From Pseudomonadota bacterium (GTDB lineage Bacteria > Pseudomonadota > Gammaproteobacteria > Burkholderiales > Rhodocyclaceae): 64,000 nucleotides of DNA. The notes beneath the pieces were generated by a model. The model ran no database searches and was not told the origin of the DNA. It saw only the letters and a program-made list of their open reading frames with translations. Location: the NCBI GenBank assembly GCA_018241685.1, contig JAFEDJ010000025.1, positions 1 to 64,000 of the forward strand, written 5' to 3'. A program made the position numbers and the translations under genes. Below, in pieces: positions 10,146-18,634 of the stretch. How positions within the stretch are numbered: position 1 is the first letter of the stretch; each line of letters starts with the position of its first letter.

Positions 10146-10220
10146 TCACACCGGCCCTGCCGCCAAGACCCCCGACAACAGCAGCGCCAGCAAGCAGACG
10201 TTGAACAGCATCGATCGCAT
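10146..10220 (-). CDS. Possible 24-aa membrane peptide upstream of the S4 paralogue
   Basis: ATG at 10220 after a purine-rich AGGAGTCAGGAA reads MRSMLFNVCLLALLLSGVLA, then AGPV and stop. The peptide is one hydrophobic helix with an N-terminal arginine and a cysteine, shaped like a small membrane protein or a leader peptide. It lies 47 bp before the S4 paralogue and after the operator at 10271-10301, so the two are probably on one transcript. Nothing else supports it, and it was found only by reading the region by eye. Confidence 0.4.
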   Translation of the reverse strand: MRSMLFNVCLLALLLSGVLAAGPV

Positions 10221-10270
10221 TTCCTGACTCCTGCAACGGGGAACCGGAATCCATCTTAGATGGGAGATGA

Positions 10271-10301
10271 ATAAATGTAAACGATAATGATTTGCATTTA
10301 T
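10271..10301. promoter_or_regulatory. Fur/Zur-like operator between S4 paralogue and heme operon
   Basis: ATAAATGTAAA (10271-10281) and TTTGCATTTAT (10291-10301) form an inverted repeat with 10 of 11 pairs. The centre holds GATAATGAT, and the stretch 10283-10301 matches 13 of 19 bases of the Fur box. It lies in a 332-bp divergent gap (10099-10430). Fur control is the simplest reading given the heme-type receptor; Zur is the alternative. Confidence 0.55.
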
Positions 10302-10400
10302 ATATCAATCCGGGTAGATTTCCCCCTCCGGCAGCCTGCTGCCACCTTCATCCTCACCTGCGTCAAGCCAGCCAGCCCGGGCCTTCCGAACGCCAGCTAG

Positions 10401-10421
10401 CCAGATGTTTTCAATATCTGG
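10401..10421 (+). other. Small stem-loop at the ribosome-binding site of the TonB receptor
   Basis: CCAGAT (10401-10406) and ATCTGG (10416-10421) are perfect arms around a 9-base loop. The right arm overlaps the CTGGAG Shine-Dalgarno of the receptor gene (GTG 10431), so the hairpin could lower its translation. Confidence 0.35.
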
Positions 10422-10430
10422 AGATCCGTC

Positions 10431-12710
10431 GTGCCCGGTACCCGTCCCGCCTCCTGCTTCAGGAAATCCCCCCTCGCCTTCCTCATCGGCACAGCGCTTG
10501 CCGGAAACGCCTGCCTTGCCGCCTCCGGCGACGAAACCACCACGCTGGGCGCCGTGATCGTCTCGGCCACCCGTACCGAAACCACGGTGGACAGCGTGCC
10601 CACCACTGTCACCGCGATCAGTGCGGAGAACATCGCTCGGCGCCTTCCCCACGACGAAGCCGCCCTGTTCGAGGACGAGCCGGACGTCGTCGTGGCCCGC
10701 GACCTGCGGCGCTTCGGCGCGAGCTCGGTCAACATCCGCGGAATCGAAGGCAACCGGGTTCTGCAGCAGGTGGACGGCGTTCGCCTGCCCGATTACTACA
10801 ACGGCGGCGGCCCCTCCAACGCAACGACGTCCAGCTCCGACAGCCCGGAGTTCGATTTTCTGAAGCGCGTGGAAGTCCTGCGCGGCCCTGCCTCCAGTCT
10901 CTATGGTTCCGACGCTCTCGGCGGCGTGGTCAGCTACCTGACCCTCGACCCCCGCGACATCCTCGGCGACCGCGACGTCGCCGTCCGCTACAAGGCCACC
11001 TGGCGCGGCGCCGACAACAGCCTGCAGAACACCGCCTACTTCGCCGGCGGCAACGACACCGTCGAGGCCCTGCTGGCCCTCACCCGGCGCACCGGCAGCG
11101 AACTGGACAACCGGGGCGAGACCGGCGGCAGCAGCGCCGGCCGCGAGCAGCCCAATCCCCAGGACAACCGCTCCCGCGGGACCCTCGCCCGGCTCGTCGT
11201 CAAGCCGGCCACCGGCCACCGCTTGCGCTTCACCTACGAGGACCGCCACCAGCACAGCGACAGCGAACTGCTGCGCCTGTCCACCTCCCTGCCCCGCGTC
11301 AGCGCCGCTGATGGCAGCGAGGATGCGCGCCGGGAACGCTTCTCCGTCGATTGGGAATGGAAACCTACGGCCGGCCTGGTGGACCGCCTGCTCCTCTCGA
11401 CCTATCACCAGAGCGCCGCCAACCAGACCTACACGCTGCAGAAACGCAGCGCCACCACCAGCGGCTGCTCCGGCACGAGCAGCGGCAGCAACACCTGCCT
11501 GGTGGACATGAATTTCGACTTCCGCCAGCAAACGACCGGCGTGGGCCTGCAACTGGAAAAGGGCCTGAATACCGGCGCCCTCGATCACTTCATCGTCGTC
11601 GGTGCCGACTGGCGCCGCCACGAACTGGCCGAGATCCGCGACTACACGATCACCAACCAGACCACCGGCAGCGTCGGCAAGACGCTGGCCGGCGACACCT
11701 ATCCCCTGCGCGATTTCGCCCCCGGCGAATCCGACAGTCTGGGCCTGTTCGCACAGGACGAGATCGGCATCGGCCGCCTGGGCCTGACCCCCGGCCTGCG
11801 CCTCGACAGCGTCAAGCTCCGCCCCGACGCCATCAGCAAGACCATCGGCACGCAGACCTTCTCGGCCAGCAGCCAGGATCACTCCGCCGCCTCCCCCAAA
11901 CTGGCCGCCGTATGGCGCCACAGCCCGGCGACGTCGTTCTACGGGCAAGTGGTGCGTGGCTTCCGGGCGCCCAACTACGAAGAAGTGAATGGCCTGTTCT
12001 ACAACGCCGCCCAGAACTACGCGAGCCTGCCCAACCCGAACCTGAAGCCCGAAACCAGCACCGGCATGGAAGTAGGCACCCGCTTCAAACTGGCGGGCGG
12101 CAACTTGCAACTGGCCCTGTACAACAACAAGTACAGCAATTTCATCAGCAACGAACTGGTGTGTTCCACCCCGAGCGGGGCCAGCGCACCGGCCTGCCTG
12201 GGCAACGCGGTGCGCTCCGTATATCAGTCGATCAACCTGGCCAGCGTCCGCATCCGCGGCGCGGAGCTGCGCGGCCAGTGGGCACTGCCCCATGGCTTCC
12301 GCAGCGCCGGCGCCATCGCCTGGGCCGACGGGGACGTGACCTCGGCCGGCCAGCCGCTCAACACCGTCGACCCTGCACGTCTTTACCTCAACCTCGGCTG
12401 GGACGGCCACGCCGCCAGCCGCCCCCTGGCCGTGGATGCGCGTCTGCGCGCCGCCCGCAAGAAGGATCAGGTGGACCGCAGCGCGGTCGATTACTTCCGA
12501 ACACCCGGCTACGCGGTGCTCGACCTCTCCGCCAGCCTGCAGCTCCATCGCAACGCCAGGCTCAATCTTGCCCTCAACAACCTCTTCGACAAGAAATACT
12601 GGCTGTGGAGCGACATCCGCCAGGTCGGCCTGAGCAGTACCGATGCCGGCCCGGCCTTCTTCACCCAGCCCGGCCGCAACCTGAGCGCCTCTCTTCAGTT
12701 GGATTTCTGA
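10431..12710 (+). CDS. TonB-dependent heme/hemoprotein-type outer-membrane receptor (HmuR-like)
   Basis: The 759-aa protein has a signal peptide (to about residue 30, NACLA|A), a TonB-box-like segment (TLGAVIVSATRTE), a plug with NIRGIEGNRVLQQVDGVRLP, EVLRGPASSLYGSDALGGVV, and a beta-barrel ending in LQLDF. The barrel contains GFRAP (about 510) and NPNL (about 535), the pair that marks heme receptors, but no His lies between them. The GTG start follows GGAG by 7 bp. It heads an operon with a CobN-like and an ExbB-like protein, which argues for porphyrin uptake rather than cobalamin; BtuB-type function cannot be excluded. Confidence 0.85.
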   Translation: MPGTRPASCFRKSPLAFLIGTALAGNACLAASGDETTTLGAVIVSATRTETTVDSVPTTVTAISAENIARRLPHDEAALFEDEPDVVVARDLRRFGASSVNIRGIEGNRVLQQVDGVRLPDYYNGGGPSNATTSSSDSPEFDFLKRVEVLRGPASSLYGSDALGGVVSYLTLDPRDILGDRDVAVRYKATWRGADNSLQNTAYFAGGNDTVEALLALTRRTGSELDNRGETGGSSAGREQPNPQDNRSRGTLARLVVKPATGHRLRFTYEDRHQHSDSELLRLSTSLPRVSAADGSEDARRERFSVDWEWKPTAGLVDRLLLSTYHQSAANQTYTLQKRSATTSGCSGTSSGSNTCLVDMNFDFRQQTTGVGLQLEKGLNTGALDHFIVVGADWRRHELAEIRDYTITNQTTGSVGKTLAGDTYPLRDFAPGESDSLGLFAQDEIGIGRLGLTPGLRLDSVKLRPDAISKTIGTQTFSASSQDHSAASPKLAAVWRHSPATSFYGQVVRGFRAPNYEEVNGLFYNAAQNYASLPNPNLKPETSTGMEVGTRFKLAGGNLQLALYNNKYSNFISNELVCSTPSGASAPACLGNAVRSVYQSINLASVRIRGAELRGQWALPHGFRSAGAIAWADGDVTSAGQPLNTVDPARLYLNLGWDGHAASRPLAVDARLRAARKKDQVDRSAVDYFRTPGYAVLDLSASLQLHRNARLNLALNNLFDKKYWLWSDIRQVGLSSTDAGPAFFTQPGRNLSASLQLDF

Positions 12711-12712
12711 GC

Positions 12713-15700
12713 ATGCGTGCCGCCCACCGGCTGTTCTTGCGGCTCGGCCGCCTGCTCGCGCCCGTGCTCTGCCTGATCCTGCTCAGCGGCAGTGGTGAAG
12801 TACTCGCCGGCCGGATCCTCGTCATCAGCACCTCACCGGTCCAGCCGGGCAAGTTCCTCAAGCTGACCGAAACGGCTAAAGCACACGGTCTGCAACTGGA
12901 GGCCCGCTTCGCCGAGAAGCTGCCCGCCGACAGCGGGCCGACGTTGTTCGGGGGTTACGACCTGGTGCTCTTCGACACACCCCGGGAGCATCTGCAGGCC
13001 TTCGTCGAGACCCGCCTGGCCAACGCCCTGCCGGGCCTCAAGCAGCCCTTCCTGTGGCTGCACGAGGGCAATCCCCGCTGGCAGGGCCTGCCGGACGGGT
13101 TGGCCCAGCGCCTGCACACCTATTATGTAAACGGCGGGGCCCTCAACTTCGACGCCTTCCTGGCGACCCTCGCCGCGCACCTGGATGGCAAGCCGACGGG
13201 CGGTATCCGCGAGCCCATCGTCTTCCCCAAGAGCGGCGTCTATCACCCGGACCATCCCGGCCTGGTCTTCGCCGAGCCCGCCGCCTACCTGCGCTGGAAG
13301 ACCGGCAGCCCCACGCCCGTTGCACCGATCATCGCCATCGCGCTGCACCAGCAGTACATCGCCGCCGAGCAGACCGCCTTCATCGACGACCTCATCCGCC
13401 GCATCGAACGGAGCGGCGCCGTACCCCTGCCCTTCTACAGCCCGGTCATGGACCCGGACGCCGTGCGGCGCATGCTGCGCGTCGACGGGCGCCCCCTTGC
13501 CAATGCACTGATCAACACCCAGATCATGCTCAACCCGGACGGGCGACGCACCGAATTCGCCGACCTGGGCATCCCCGTCGTACAGGCCATGCCCTACCGC
13601 AAGGGCGACGAGGCCGCGTGGGCCGCCGACCCGCAAGGCGTGGCACTGATGGACGTGCCCTTCTACCTGGCCCAGGCCGAATACGCCGGCGTCACCGACA
13701 TCCAGATCGCCGCCGCCACCCGCAAGTCCGACGACCAGATCGCCCCCATCGCCGGTCAGGCCGCCGCCGTCGTCGCCAAGGCCGTGCGGCTGGCCCGCCT
13801 GCAGCGCACCGCCAATGCCGACAAGCGCGTCACGATCTTCTTCTGGAACTACCCGCCGGGCGAAAAGAACCTCTCCGCCTCGTTCATGAACCTGCCGCGC
13901 AGCCTGGTCGGTACGCTGGCCGCCCTGCGGACCCGGGGCTACGACACCGAGACACCGGGCGAAACCGAGCTCACCCTGTCATTGCAACGACTGCTCGCCC
14001 CCTACTATCAACCCGCCGGCGACCAGCGGGAACTGGAATCCCTGCTGCGCGACGGCCTCGCCGAACGCCTGCCGCTGACGACCTACCGGCACTGGCTGGC
14101 CAGCCTGCCCGACTCCGTGCAGCAACAGATGAAGGCGCGCTGGGGCGAGCCCGAACACTCGTCGATGGTCGTCCACCAGGACGGCCAGGCCTGGTTCGTC
14201 ATTCCCCGCCTGAAGCTCGGCCACGTCAGCCTGTTGCCCCAGCCGCCCCGCGGCGAACGCGGGGAGGACAAGGAAAAGGCGCTCTACCATTCGTCCAGCG
14301 CCGTCCCGTCCCACTTCTACATGGCCGCCTACCTGTGGGCGCGGGAGCAGGCCAAGAGCGACGCCTTCATCCACTACGGCACCCATGGCAGCCAGGAGTG
14401 GCTGCCCGGCAAGGAGCGCGGGCTGGCCGTCAGCGATTTTCCGATGCTCGCCGTCGGCGACGTGCCGGTGTTCTATCCCTACATCGTGGACAACATCGGC
14501 GAAGCCACCCAGGCCAAGCGGCGGGGCCGCGCCACCATCATCAGCCACCAGACACCGCCCTTCGCCCCCGCCGGCCTGCACGCCGCACTGACCCGCATCC
14601 ACGACCTGCTCCACAGCTGGCTGGCCCAGGACGACGGCGCAGTGAAGGACAAGTTGCGCGCCGAGTTCCTGGCTGGAGTGCGCAAGGAGCACATCGAGCG
14701 CGACCTGGGCTGGTCTGAGGCCCGCATCGAGGCGCAATTTCCGGTCTTCCTCGGCGAGGTGCACGACCATCTCCATGAACTGGCCCGCACGGCCCAACCC
14801 CTCGGCCTGCACACCTTCGGCCAGGGCGCCGGCGAAGACGCACGGCTGGCCACAGTACTGATGATGGTTGGCAAGGACTTCTGGGAAGGCGTCGCCGGCC
14901 CAGGCGAAGAGGCTGACGAAATGCTGGTCGGCGACTACACGCGCCTCAGGGAATCGACGCCCTACCGGCGGCTGAAGGCCATCGTCACCGGCCAGGCCGA
15001 CCTCGCGGCCCTCCCCGCCAAGGCCCGCGCCGCCGCCGAACGGGCCAGCCAATGGTATGCCGCGCTGGACGCGGCCCCCGAGATGGCAGCCCTGCTCGAG
15101 GGCCTGGAAGGCCGCTACATCCCGACCAGCTATGGCGGCGACCCGATCAAGAACCCCGACGCCCTGCCCACCGGACGCAACCTGTACGGCTTCGACCCCT
15201 CCCGGGTACCGACGCAAGCCGCCTGGGAGGCTGGCCGCGACGCCTTCGAACAACTCCTCGCCACCCACAAGGCCAAGAGCGGCAAGCTCCCGCAGAAGCT
15301 CACCTTCACCCTGTGGTCGGTGGAAACCATGCGCCACTTCGGCCTGCTCGAAGCCCAGGCCCTGTGGGCCATGGGCGTGGAGCCGGTCTGGGACGCCGGC
15401 GGACGGGTCGAGGACGTCAGGCTCATTCCGCGACAAATCCTCGGCCGCCCACGGGTAGACGTGGTGCTATCCGCCACTGGGCTGTATCGCGATCATTTTC
15501 CCAACGTGATGCGCCTGCTCGCCAAAGCGGCCAGACTCGCCGCCGAAGCGGATGAGGCCGACAACCCGGTGGCCGCCAACACCCGCCGCATCCAGGCCGA
15601 GCTGCGCGCCCACGGCTGGGGTGAAGCCCAGGCCCTCAACGCCGCGCAGACACGCATCTTCTCCTCCGAGTCCGGCCGCTATGGCACCGGCCTGGACGAC

Positions 15701-16684
15701 GCCGCGCTGGCCACCGACACCTGGAAGGGCAAGGCCGAAGGCGACCGCAAGCTGGCCCGTCTGTACCTGTCGCGCATGCAGTTCGCCTATGGCCCAGACG
15801 AAACGAGCTGGGGCCAGCCCGGCACCGGCGGCGAGAACCTCTACGCCGCCCACCTGAAGGGCACCGAGGGCGCGGTGCTGTCGCGCAGCTCCAATCTGTA
15901 CGGCATGCTCACCACCGACGACCCCTTCCAGTACCTGGGCGGCATCGCCCTCGCCGTCCGCCACCTGGATGGCAAGGCGCCGGAGCTCTATATCTCCAAC
16001 CTGCGCGGCCAGGGCGGTGGCAAGGTGGAAGGCGCCGCCGGCTTCCTGGCCAAGGAGCTGGCCACCCGCAACTTCCACCCCGGCTACATCCAGGGCCTGA
16101 TGAAGGAAGGCTACGCCGGCACCCTGCAGGTACTCGACGGCATCAACAACTTCTCGGGCTGGCAGGCCGTGGCGCGGGAGATCGTACGCGACGACCAGTG
16201 GCAGGAGTTCGTGGATGTCTATGTACGCGACAAGCACCGCCTCGGCCTGCGCGACTGGTTCGAACGCCACAACCCTCACGCCCTCGCCCAGAGCATAGAG
16301 CGCATGCTCGAGGCCGCCCGCCAGGGCTACTGGCAGGCCGACAAGGCCACCATCAACGAGCTCAAGGCGCGCTACCGGGAGCTGGCCGAACGGCATCAGG
16401 TCCGCAGCGACAACGCCGCCCTGCGCAGCTTCGTCGGATTCGGCATGGCCCAGGCCCGCCCCGCGGCCACGCCAACGTCCGGCGCCACGCGCGCCGCGCC
16501 GGACGCTGCTGCGCCGAACGTACCGCCGGCACCGGCCGCACCGCCCCCCGTCCAGGGCCTGCGTCTCGACAAGGTCGCCCCGCCGGCGCCGCCAACGCCC
16601 AGCCGGGCCGCCGCGGGCCTGCTCCTCGTCGCGCTGGCCACGCTGGGCGGAGCCCTGCGGGGCCGCCTCGCGCCCTCTTTCTGA
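12713..16684 (+). CDS. Exported CobN-like chelatase, HmuS-type putative heme dechelatase
   Basis: A 1323-aa CobN/BchH-family protein with the hallmark block HYGTHGSQEWLPGKERG (about 554-570). Unlike cytoplasmic CobN it has an N-terminal signal sequence (RLLAPVLCLILLSGSGEVLA, cleavage near 32) and ends, after an Ala/Pro-rich linker, in a hydrophobic segment (AAAGLLLVALATLGG) plus RGR, so it should be periplasmic and anchored in the inner membrane. HmuS proteins of Bacteroidetes share this design and act in iron release from heme. The ATG is 2 bp after the receptor stop. No CobS/CobT or ChlI/ChlD partner is nearby. The substrate is inferred, not shown. Confidence 0.85.
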   Translation: MRAAHRLFLRLGRLLAPVLCLILLSGSGEVLAGRILVISTSPVQPGKFLKLTETAKAHGLQLEARFAEKLPADSGPTLFGGYDLVLFDTPREHLQAFVETRLANALPGLKQPFLWLHEGNPRWQGLPDGLAQRLHTYYVNGGALNFDAFLATLAAHLDGKPTGGIREPIVFPKSGVYHPDHPGLVFAEPAAYLRWKTGSPTPVAPIIAIALHQQYIAAEQTAFIDDLIRRIERSGAVPLPFYSPVMDPDAVRRMLRVDGRPLANALINTQIMLNPDGRRTEFADLGIPVVQAMPYRKGDEAAWAADPQGVALMDVPFYLAQAEYAGVTDIQIAAATRKSDDQIAPIAGQAAAVVAKAVRLARLQRTANADKRVTIFFWNYPPGEKNLSASFMNLPRSLVGTLAALRTRGYDTETPGETELTLSLQRLLAPYYQPAGDQRELESLLRDGLAERLPLTTYRHWLASLPDSVQQQMKARWGEPEHSSMVVHQDGQAWFVIPRLKLGHVSLLPQPPRGERGEDKEKALYHSSSAVPSHFYMAAYLWAREQAKSDAFIHYGTHGSQEWLPGKERGLAVSDFPMLAVGDVPVFYPYIVDNIGEATQAKRRGRATIISHQTPPFAPAGLHAALTRIHDLLHSWLAQDDGAVKDKLRAEFLAGVRKEHIERDLGWSEARIEAQFPVFLGEVHDHLHELARTAQPLGLHTFGQGAGEDARLATVLMMVGKDFWEGVAGPGEEADEMLVGDYTRLRESTPYRRLKAIVTGQADLAALPAKARAAAERASQWYAALDAAPEMAALLEGLEGRYIPTSYGGDPIKNPDALPTGRNLYGFDPSRVPTQAAWEAGRDAFEQLLATHKAKSGKLPQKLTFTLWSVETMRHFGLLEAQALWAMGVEPVWDAGGRVEDVRLIPRQILGRPRVDVVLSATGLYRDHFPNVMRLLAKAARLAAEADEADNPVAANTRRIQAELRAHGWGEAQALNAAQTRIFSSESGRYGTGLDDAALATDTWKGKAEGDRKLARLYLSRMQFAYGPDETSWGQPGTGGENLYAAHLKGTEGAVLSRSSNLYGMLTTDDPFQYLGGIALAVRHLDGKAPELYISNLRGQGGGKVEGAAGFLAKELATRNFHPGYIQGLMKEGYAGTLQVLDGINNFSGWQAVAREIVRDDQWQEFVDVYVRDKHRLGLRDWFERHNPHALAQSIERMLEAARQGYWQADKATINELKARYRELAERHQVRSDNAALRSFVGFGMAQARPAATPTSGATRAAPDAAAPNVPPAPAAPPPVQGLRLDKVAPPAPPTPSRAAAGLLLVALATLGGALRGRLAPSF

Positions 16685-16710
16685 CCTCCGACACACCGAT
16701 ACCACCGACC

Positions 16711-17190
16711 ATGAATCATCAACTCGAAAACACCATGTATGACGTGGCCCAGCTCTTCCTGCTGCCCACGCTGGTCCTCATCGCCCTGCTCTTCCTGTTC
16801 GCCTTCTGGTCCCTCGGGGAATTCGCCCGGCTGGCCTGGCAACGAAGGGGCGACGGCGGCCGCCCGTTGCTCAATGCCTTCCGCAGCAACCCGTCTCTTA
16901 CCGAGGACGAACTCGACCTGCTCGCCCACACCCTGCTCGAAGCACCACGGATCGCCAGCCGCGTCACACCCATGCTGGGGCTGGTCGCCACCATGATTCC
17001 CATGGGGCCGGCCCTCAAATCCCTGTCCGACGGTGATCTGGCCCAGGTCTCCCACAACCTGACGGTGGCCTTCTCGGCGGTCATCCTGGCCCTCATCGCC
17101 GCCTCCATCACCTTCTGGGTCACAAACGTACGCCGCCGCTGGCTGGCCGAGGAGATCGTCCACATCGCGCGCCTGCGGCAGGAGGCCTGA
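16711..17190 (+). CDS. ExbB/TolQ/MotA-family proton channel (HmuU-like)
   Basis: A 159-aa inner-membrane protein that begins MNHQLENTMYDVAQLFLLPT, with hydrophobic segments at about 10-32, 88-105 and 112-135 and the ExbB-like stretch TPMLGLVATMIPMGPALKSL. Proteins of this family couple the proton gradient to TonB or other periplasmic work. It lies 26 bp after the CobN-like gene and 2 bp before the DUF2149 gene, the same trio as hmuS-U-V. It probably energises the receptor or the CobN-like protein. The 16738 ATG is an alternative start. Confidence 0.85.
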   Translation: MNHQLENTMYDVAQLFLLPTLVLIALLFLFAFWSLGEFARLAWQRRGDGGRPLLNAFRSNPSLTEDELDLLAHTLLEAPRIASRVTPMLGLVATMIPMGPALKSLSDGDLAQVSHNLTVAFSAVILALIAASITFWVTNVRRRWLAEEIVHIARLRQEA

Positions 17191-17192
17191 CC

Positions 17193-17531
17193 ATGGGCCT
17201 CAAGCTCCTGCACGAACCCGAAACCGAAGATCCCATCCTGTCGGTGGTCAACCTCATCGACATCTTCCTGGTGGTCATCGCCGCGCTGCTCATTACCATC
17301 GCCAAGAACCCGCTGATGAATCCCTTCAGCCGGCAGGACGTGACGGTGATCAGCGATCCCGGCAAGCCGACCATGGAAGTCACCATCAAAAAGGGCGAGA
17401 AGGTCGAGCACTACAAGGCCAGCGGTGCCATCGGCAGCGGCGACGGCGAGAAGGCCGGAGTCGCCTACCGCATGAAGGACGGCTCCATCGTCTACGTTCC
17501 GGAAGGTGGCGACGCCCCAGCGCAACGCTGA
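17193..17531 (+). CDS. DUF2149 membrane protein (HmuV-like, ExbD-analogue)
   Basis: A 112-aa protein with a charged N-terminus (MGLKLLHEPETEDPILSVVN), one membrane span (LIDIFLVVIAALLITIA, about 20-37), and a periplasmic domain with KKGEKVEHYKASGAIGSG and YRMKDGSIVYVPEG. The N-in, C-out single-span layout with an Asp inside the helix matches ExbD/TolR architecture. DUF2149 proteins pair with ExbB-like proteins next to CobN homologues. It starts 2 bp after the ExbB-like stop. Confidence 0.8.
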   Translation: MGLKLLHEPETEDPILSVVNLIDIFLVVIAALLITIAKNPLMNPFSRQDVTVISDPGKPTMEVTIKKGEKVEHYKASGAIGSGDGEKAGVAYRMKDGSIVYVPEGGDAPAQR

Positions 17532-17630
17532 GCAATGATTGGCACGCCCAGCGCACCGCGAACTCCCGACCGCCGACCGGCGTCCACCGGCAGCCCGCAG
17601 ACTTCGACGGCACAACCGAGCCACTGCACC

Positions 17631-18494
17631 ATGAAACTACGTCTGATCGCCCTCCTCGCCGGCTTCGTCCTGTGTTGTGCCACCCAAGCCAATGCCCCCG
17701 CCGGCGAGCGCATCGTCGATACCCGAACAGGACAGACGCTCACCCTGCCCGAACTGCTCGCCCGTCTCCGCCAGGCGGATTTCCTGCTCCTCGGCGAAAT
17801 CCACGACAGCCCGCTGCACCACCGCCTGCGCGCCGAGTTGATCGCCGCCCTCGGCGCACGGCGCGTGGCGGCCGAACATCTGGACAGGGGGCGACGTCTC
17901 GGCGCCGGCCCCGTCGAGCACCTCCAGGCCGACCTGGAGGCCGCCGGCTTCGACGCCAAGGCCTGGCAGTGGCCGGTGCACGAACCGCTGTTCGGCGGAC
18001 TGGCGCGGGCCGGCATCGAGATCATCGGCGCCAATCTTTCCCGCGAACAAGCCCGTAACGTGGTGCGCAACGGTATCGCTGCCCTGCCGTCCGACCTTGC
18101 CGCCACGCTGGCGGCCGGCCCGCTGTCCGACGCCACCACGCGGGCGCTCGACGCCGATCTCCTGGACAGCCACTGCGGCCAGTTGCCGGCCAGCCGGGTG
18201 CCCGGCATGCGCCTCGCCCAGCGCGCCCGCGACGGCGCCATGGCCACCGAACTGATGCACCTCGCCGAGCGTCCGGCGATCCTGGTCGCCGGCAACGGCC
18301 ACGTGCGCGGCGACTACGGCGTTCCACAATTGCTGGCCCACCTCAAGCCCGGCGCCCGCATCATCAGTGTCGCCTTCGAGGAGACCGGCGACGGCCCGGA
18401 TACGAGCGGCTCGCCCCGCCCCTATTCCTACATCTGGTACACCACCCCCACACCCAGGACGGATCCATGTGCCGGCTTCGGCGCCAAACCTTGA
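17631..18494 (+). CDS. ChaN-family heme-binding-type protein
   Basis: A 287-aa ChaN/EreA-like protein with the family motif LLLGEIHDSPLHHRLRAEL near residues 44-62 and a second His block, ILVAGNGHVRGDYGVP. The start at ATG 17631 gives a signal peptide (MKLRLIALLAGFVLCCATQANA); the CC could be an imperfect lipobox, so a lipoprotein is possible. Starting at 17535 would add a charged leader with no export signal. ChaN of Campylobacter and PhuW of Pseudomonas bind heme and are iron-regulated, in keeping with this operon. It lies 99 bp after the DUF2149 gene and is the last gene. Confidence 0.8.
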   Translation: MKLRLIALLAGFVLCCATQANAPAGERIVDTRTGQTLTLPELLARLRQADFLLLGEIHDSPLHHRLRAELIAALGARRVAAEHLDRGRRLGAGPVEHLQADLEAAGFDAKAWQWPVHEPLFGGLARAGIEIIGANLSREQARNVVRNGIAALPSDLAATLAAGPLSDATTRALDADLLDSHCGQLPASRVPGMRLAQRARDGAMATELMHLAERPAILVAGNGHVRGDYGVPQLLAHLKPGARIISVAFEETGDGPDTSGSPRPYSYIWYTTPTPRTDPCAGFGAKP

Positions 18495-18634
18495 TGCAAG
18501 CGGTTCTTCAACTCCGGGGCAAATCAACCTTCATTCAGTTTTTTTCGAACAATAACTACAGGCAATTCTGATTTTATTTAACCCAGACAGCCGCTATCCT
18601 TCATTGGTCGCTACCCCAATCACAGGAGACACGC

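Noticed and set aside
12713..16684. Annotation as the aerobic cobaltochelatase CobN of B12 synthesis
   Set aside because: It has a signal peptide and C-terminal anchor, lies in a TonB/ExbB-type operon far from the B12 cluster, and that cluster uses CbiX and CbiD (cobalt-early).
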